Shown piece after piece: positions 63,701 through 64,000 of a DNA stretch of 64,000 bases (positions within the stretch are counted from its first letter, which is position 1; every line of letters begins with the position of its first letter). The translations under genes and the position numbers were made by a program. The stretch is from [Empedobacter] haloabium (GTDB lineage: Bacteria > Pseudomonadota > Gammaproteobacteria > Burkholderiales > Burkholderiaceae_D), in assembly GCA_008011715.2 (NCBI GenBank), contig CP136508.1:3534001-3598000 (forward strand), given 5' to 3'. Under the pieces are notes generated by a model that saw nothing but the letters and a program-made list of their open reading frames with translations, had not been told where the DNA came from and did no database searches.

Positions 63701-64000
63701 TCCGCGTAGGTGCAGGTCGTACCGGCGCAGTCGGTACGACCGGCGCCTTTCGGGTAGGTGCGGCCGCTGACGATGTTGACCCGGGCGAACGTGCTGGGCG
63801 CGGCGCTGCCGCTCGAGATGGCCTGCACCGTGGTCGGCACCGTATCGACGTCGACGAAGGTATCGCTCGGCGTGATCGTCAGCGAGCCGCGATTGCTGAT
63901 CGAGCCGACGGTGACGCTCTTGGCCGGCGCGTTGTTGGCCGTGTCCACCAGGCAGACGGTGGCCGCGTCGGCGGCGCCCGCGCAGGTCGGCGTGATGGCA
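60721..64000 (-). CDS. pilY1: type IV pilus assembly protein PilY1, 5' end cut by window
   Basis: A large secreted adhesin and calcium-dependent pilus biogenesis factor, about 1093 residues visible and open to the window edge. The N-terminal visible part resembles a von Willebrand A domain (NFLILTTDGYWNG, NWYSYYKSRLQMMKTSVGIA). The C-terminal part is the PilY1 beta-propeller: VFVAANDGMLHAFDAADGG, LNGGGRGYYALDVTDAGPAW, YIYGGDNQGNLYRFDLT, VLFGTGRLLDMPDIANTDVQ. The start lies beyond 64000. Minor pilin genes (fimT/pilV/pilW/pilX) commonly precede it and would be expected there. Confidence 0.93.
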   Translation of the reverse strand, partial: AITPTCAGAADAATVCLVDTANNAPAKSVTVGSISNRGSLTITPSDTFVDVDTVPTTVQAISSGSAAPSTFARVNIVSGRTYPKGAGRTDCAGTTCTYAEEMTNFANWYSYYKSRLQMMKTSVGIAFTRLNGNYRVGYVRLSSAGAGGAVELKPADFTGTARTNWYSTLYNTTTSGSTPIRTAMDNVGRMYANLAPYNYASGQEVVQYPCQQNFLILTTDGYWNGNSTNNVVNNDDKESVTRFCLKKDGCVDTRAQSQPSISDVALHWYNGGSSTGTVSLRPDLEPNMLKPGLVPAAAGENTHLHMTTYTLGLGVDGVMNYEPKYDSAPLVNGDFFNLKNGVTSGCPWNGGGAYVWPDPQVTSTASTVQERVDDLWHAAINGHGKYFSASQPKDVVAGLQEALDKMQISVGAAAAAATSTPNISLEDNDIFSSTFTTVKWFGVLSKRNVDTATGIVDATPVWTSATAMGGQVATTGSAGATTDGRTIWMRDGATTDLKPFYFANMSATEKGWFSNKCPLLTQCTLLDSANRALVNAGTELVNWLRGQQQYADDVVFRAYSNSRDADPAATATVPVVLGDIASSKPAYMRDPRKAYSLAGYEAFKSSYATRAPAVFVAANDGMLHAFDAADGGSGGRELWAYVPRITMQKLPALASTTYGTNHQYTTDGSPELADVQINGQWRTVLVAGLNGGGRGYYALDVTDAGPAWLDATGASRGGQRPKLLWELCADAALCPQSRLDANNIGLTFGAPQFGMHNGRWVVYLTSGYNNVPGADNVATGDGKGYLFIVDVATGEVLDRVSTNVGDTATPSGLARITAISNDPAADPVTTYIYGGDNQGNLYRFDLTAGASVKRIGIAAVDGVPQPITARPDVTLCAVTTTAASGATSQSAQRVVLFGTGRLLDMPDIANTDVQSLYALRDDGAADLNLRGSTMVAQTLSQRTSTEGSGDDAVTTIDAIDLAGTRVDLSRNSGWYFDWKLNAGERMNLDPKIVSGVGNVVTNVPTSESSCSVGGTSNFYAVDVCKGTGVNGTLVGSMLSNTSAAVGFIIVRLPKGDLKLITTTAKGETLTRPLQELDTVGAHRAGWRRVKGD

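Overview
The window is GC-rich, densely coded DNA of a betaproteobacterium. Three things point to Oxalobacteraceae, most likely Massilia or a close relative: the order rpsB-tsf-pyrH-frr-uppS-cdsA-dxr-rseP-bamA-skp-lpxD, the betaproteobacterial smc-zipA-ligA block, and a PEP-CTERM exosortase substrate. The genus is an inference from gene order and protein style, not from a search.

Layout. 1-11739 (minus strand) is the translation, isoprenoid and envelope biogenesis run from rpsB down to a cut lpxD. About 11740-13745 is a clearly AT-richer islet carrying one large gene, a P-loop plus cytidine deaminase protein of the anti-phage dCTP/dCMP deaminase (AvcD-like) type. Its right edge abuts an NTF2/SnoaL-like gene that has lost its C-terminal part. 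14057-18054 holds a KfrA-type coiled-coil gene, a small unknown gene, a CopG-type regulator with a candidate self-operator, a PHB-depolymerase-like esterase and a PEP-CTERM protein. 18208-23400 carries map, glnD, an RluF-type pseudouridine synthase and a YcgR/PilZ protein. 23523-30225 has an OmpR-type two-component pair facing a MipA-family porin gene, an Asp-box lipoprotein and an OPT transporter. 30472-39053 is the minus-strand unit smc-zipA-ligA-galU-def. 39152-43252 carries a PAP2 phosphatase, a DUF1631 protein, a 58-residue basic protein and a ClpP-like protease. 43448-48297 is the glycine cleavage operon gcvT-gcvH-gcvP behind a tandem glycine riboswitch. 48307-54236 is an accessory block: two unrecognised minus-strand genes diverge from a winged-helix/STAND-NTPase/TPR regulator that is followed by a DP-EP-like protein and a small membrane protein. 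54300-58919 has a cupin, a GntR-ABC transporter operon and a GT1 glycosyltransferase. prfC and a cut pilY1 close the window.

How it fits together. Most of the window is housekeeping. The segments that stand out are the deaminase islet, whose gene has a 5' noncoding stretch about the length expected if an AvcI-like RNA antitoxin is present, and the STAND-regulator block, whose layout suggests a sensor controlling an undescribed small gene set. Dispersed palindromes with a GGGGTCAGTCCC stem recur at 23.4, 30.4 and 58.9 kb and behave like REP/BIME elements; one of them supplies the 3' end of the glycosyltransferase reading frame.
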